Source: Bacteroidota bacterium (GTDB lineage Bacteria > Bacteroidota > Bacteroidia > Bacteroidales > Paludibacteraceae). Taken from it: a stretch of DNA of 64,000 nucleotides. Of the stretch, positions 62,332 through 64,000 are shown one piece after another. The notes under the pieces are model-generated. The model worked only from the letters and a program-made list of their open reading frames with translations. It made no database searches and was not told where the DNA came from. The stretch is taken from the NCBI GenBank assembly GCA_023459355.1, contig JAEWUM010000040.1, positions 1 to 64,000 of the forward strand. The letters are read 5' to 3'. The number at the start of each line of letters is the position of its first letter. Position 1 is the first letter of the stretch. The translations under genes and the position numbers were made by a program.

Positions 62332-64000
62332 ATGCAAAACAAAGGTATTGTAAGAGTTTTAGCAATTTTGCTTGCCTTAGTAAGTTTGTTTTACCTTTCA
62401 TTTTCAGTTGTAACTGGTACCTATAATAGAAAAGCCAAAGAGTATGCTGCGGGTGATAAGATGAAAGAGTATCAGTATCTTGATTCTCTTTCGGGTGAAA
62501 AAGTTTACTTTGGTTACACGTTGAAAGAATGTCGCGAGAAGGAAATTAACCTCGGCCTCGACCTGAAAGGGGGTATGAATGTGACCCTGGAAGTTTCTGT
62601 TGCTGACATTTTACGTGCTTTGTCGGGTTACAACAACAGCCCCGAATTTGTTCAGGCTCTCCAAACAGCCTCCGAACGTCAGAAAACAAATAGTCAGATT
62701 GATTATCTCGATCTTTTTGTGAAAACCTTTGAGGAAATCAATCCGCAGGGACAGTTGGCTTCTGTTTTTAGTACAATGGAGTTAAAAGATAAAATCTCAC
62801 TGCGTTCAACTAACAATGAAGTGGTTTCGGTGCTGCGAAGTGAGATTGATGGGGCCATCAGCAACTCATTCAATGTGTTGCGTTCCCGTATCGACCGCTT
62901 TGGTGTAGTCCAGCCGAATATCCAGCGTGATAACAACAACGTGGGACGTATCTTAATTGAACTCCCGGGTGTTAAAGAACCTGAACGTGTTCGTAAATTG
63001 TTGCAAGGGTCTGCCAATCTGGAGTTTTGGGAAACATTTGAGCTAACTGAGATTGCGAATAACCTCATGGAAGCAGACCGGGTTTTAGCAGCACAGCAGA
63101 CTTCTGTTGATTCTGTAAATACACCCATAGTTGGAGAAAAAACAGAAGTTGTACAGGAAACACCACAAACAGAACAGGACAGCCTGATTGCTGCGTTAAA
63201 GAAAGATAAAGAAGCCGATGTTGATTCCCTTAAGTTGCAGGAGCAATTCAAGAAAGATCATCCTTTGTTATCGGTATTGCAAATTCCGGGAATTGAAACC
63301 GGTCAGTTTAGCAGAGGTCCGGTTGTTGGTTTTGCACATTATAAAGATACTGCCCGAATCAACAGTTATTTTGCTACACGTGGCGTAAAAGAATTAATGC
63401 CGGCAAATCTTGGTTTGAGATGGTCAGTTAAAGCTATTAACGAAAGAGGAGATATCTATCAGTTAATTGCAATTAAAACGAATCGTGATAACCGTGCTCC
63501 GCTCAGTGGAGACGCGGTGACAGATGCCCGTGCAGATTTCAGTCAGACATCTGCCTATGCGAATGTTTCCATGAGTATGAACAGTGAAGGCGCTAAAATT
63601 TGGGCGCGCATGACCAAGGAAAATATTGGTAAGTCTATTGCTATCGCATTGGATGGTTATATTTATTCATTCCCCACAGTAAATACAGAAATTACCGGTG
63701 GACAATCGCAAATTACCGGTAACTTTACAGTTGAAGAGGCAAAGGACCTTGCTAATACTTTGAAATCAGGTAAAATGCCGGCTCCTGCACGCATTGTTCA
63801 GGAAGATATCGTTGGTCCGTCTTTGGGGCAGGATGCCATAAATAGTGGTTTGGTCTCTTTCGTAATTGCATTTGTACTTGTACTGCTTTACATGATCTTC
63901 TATTATGGGTTTATTCCTGGTCTTATTGCTGACCTAGCCTTGTTTACAAACGTATTTTTCCTGTTTGGTATCCTGGCTTCATTTTCGGCAGTATTGACGC
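62332..64000 (+). CDS. secDF: Protein translocase SecDF (partial, runs off the window)
   Basis: The first 556 residues of the SecD part of a SecDF protein that uses the proton motive force to help preproteins cross the inner membrane. One N-terminal helix covers about residues 8-28. The conserved motif LGLDLKGGMNVTLEV is near residue 65. The large periplasmic domain follows, with a Bacteroidota-type acidic insert at about 230-310. The second membrane region begins near residue 505 (SGLVSFVIAFVLVLLYMIFY). In Bacteroidota SecD and SecF are usually fused, but the SecF half lies beyond the window. Confidence 0.94.
   Translation, partial: MQNKGIVRVLAILLALVSLFYLSFSVVTGTYNRKAKEYAAGDKMKEYQYLDSLSGEKVYFGYTLKECREKEINLGLDLKGGMNVTLEVSVADILRALSGYNNSPEFVQALQTASERQKTNSQIDYLDLFVKTFEEINPQGQLASVFSTMELKDKISLRSTNNEVVSVLRSEIDGAISNSFNVLRSRIDRFGVVQPNIQRDNNNVGRILIELPGVKEPERVRKLLQGSANLEFWETFELTEIANNLMEADRVLAAQQTSVDSVNTPIVGEKTEVVQETPQTEQDSLIAALKKDKEADVDSLKLQEQFKKDHPLLSVLQIPGIETGQFSRGPVVGFAHYKDTARINSYFATRGVKELMPANLGLRWSVKAINERGDIYQLIAIKTNRDNRAPLSGDAVTDARADFSQTSAYANVSMSMNSEGAKIWARMTKENIGKSIAIALDGYIYSFPTVNTEITGGQSQITGNFTVEEAKDLANTLKSGKMPAPARIVQEDIVGPSLGQDAINSGLVSFVIAFVLVLLYMIFYYGFIPGLIADLALFTNVFFLFGILASFSAVLT

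Noticed and set aside
62703..63251. Minus-strand open frame of 182 residues
   Set aside because: It is antisense to secDF, whose plus-strand frame has clear SecD motifs.

Overview
The window looks like chromosome from a member of the Bacteroidales (Bacteroidota). The evidence is two SusC/SusD pairs, PorQ of the type IX secretion system, long Bacteroidota-type LepB and MetH proteins, DUF4954, DUF4302 and DUF6132 proteins, a SecDF fusion, and many promoters of the Bacteroidota type (TAnnTTTG at about -7, sometimes with TTG/TTTG about 16-20 bases upstream). Shine-Dalgarno sequences are mostly absent. A Paludibacter-like or Dysgonomonas-like relative is possible, but this is a guess from gene style only.

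Layout. 1-1739: a complete-looking IS1182-type insertion sequence directly downstream of a small metal/thiol operon (ArsR-type regulator, DUF6132 protein, HMA-like protein, thioredoxin lipoprotein; 1799-3145, minus strand). 3315-8972: plus-strand housekeeping genes aroB, CoA-binding protein, dapB, lepB, wbqC-like and ilvE. 9088-15723: minus-strand block aroA, iron-type alcohol dehydrogenase, DUF4954, hflX, tonB-like. 15998-19740: porQ, cmk, ispH, pfkA. 19756-22471: radical SAM protein and recJ (minus). 22670-26161: undecaprenyl-phosphate sugar transferase, ClC transporter with CBS domains, xseB. 26541-46943: an outer-membrane uptake island with two SusC/SusD pairs, two unrelated zinc peptidases (M16 and an HExxH lipoprotein), a DUF4302 lipoprotein and two lipoproteins that share an unusual lysine-rich C-terminal tail. 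A PIN-toxin/antitoxin pair and a repeat cluster lie in the middle. 47179-64000: fumarase, gpmI, metH, glycosyltransferase, mutS, alanine dehydrogenase, serC-serA, initiator tRNA-Met and the start of secDF, which runs off the right edge.

Genes working together. The 26.5-47 kb island reads as two nutrient-import loci. Each has a TonB-dependent SusC pore, a SusD lid lipoprotein and an exported metallopeptidase, so peptides are the most likely cargo (inference). serC-serA overlap by four bases and make serine. aroB and aroA serve the shikimate pathway. porQ-cmk-ispH-pfkA are closely spaced.

The most unusual content is between genes. There is a family of long inverted repeats whose arms are built from three CTTATATG units (17752-17870, 53943-54066, 55546-55659, half copy 4851-4881), with matched base changes between the arms. 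There are also several other repeat families: 67-69 bp tandem units at 48899-49101, a 21 bp array at 46961-47065, 23 bp units at 36778-36870, CCCCGGG-type hairpins and GTAGAGACGC palindromes. These, together with the paired peptidase/lipoprotein-tail arrangement, are the best candidates for undescribed biology here.
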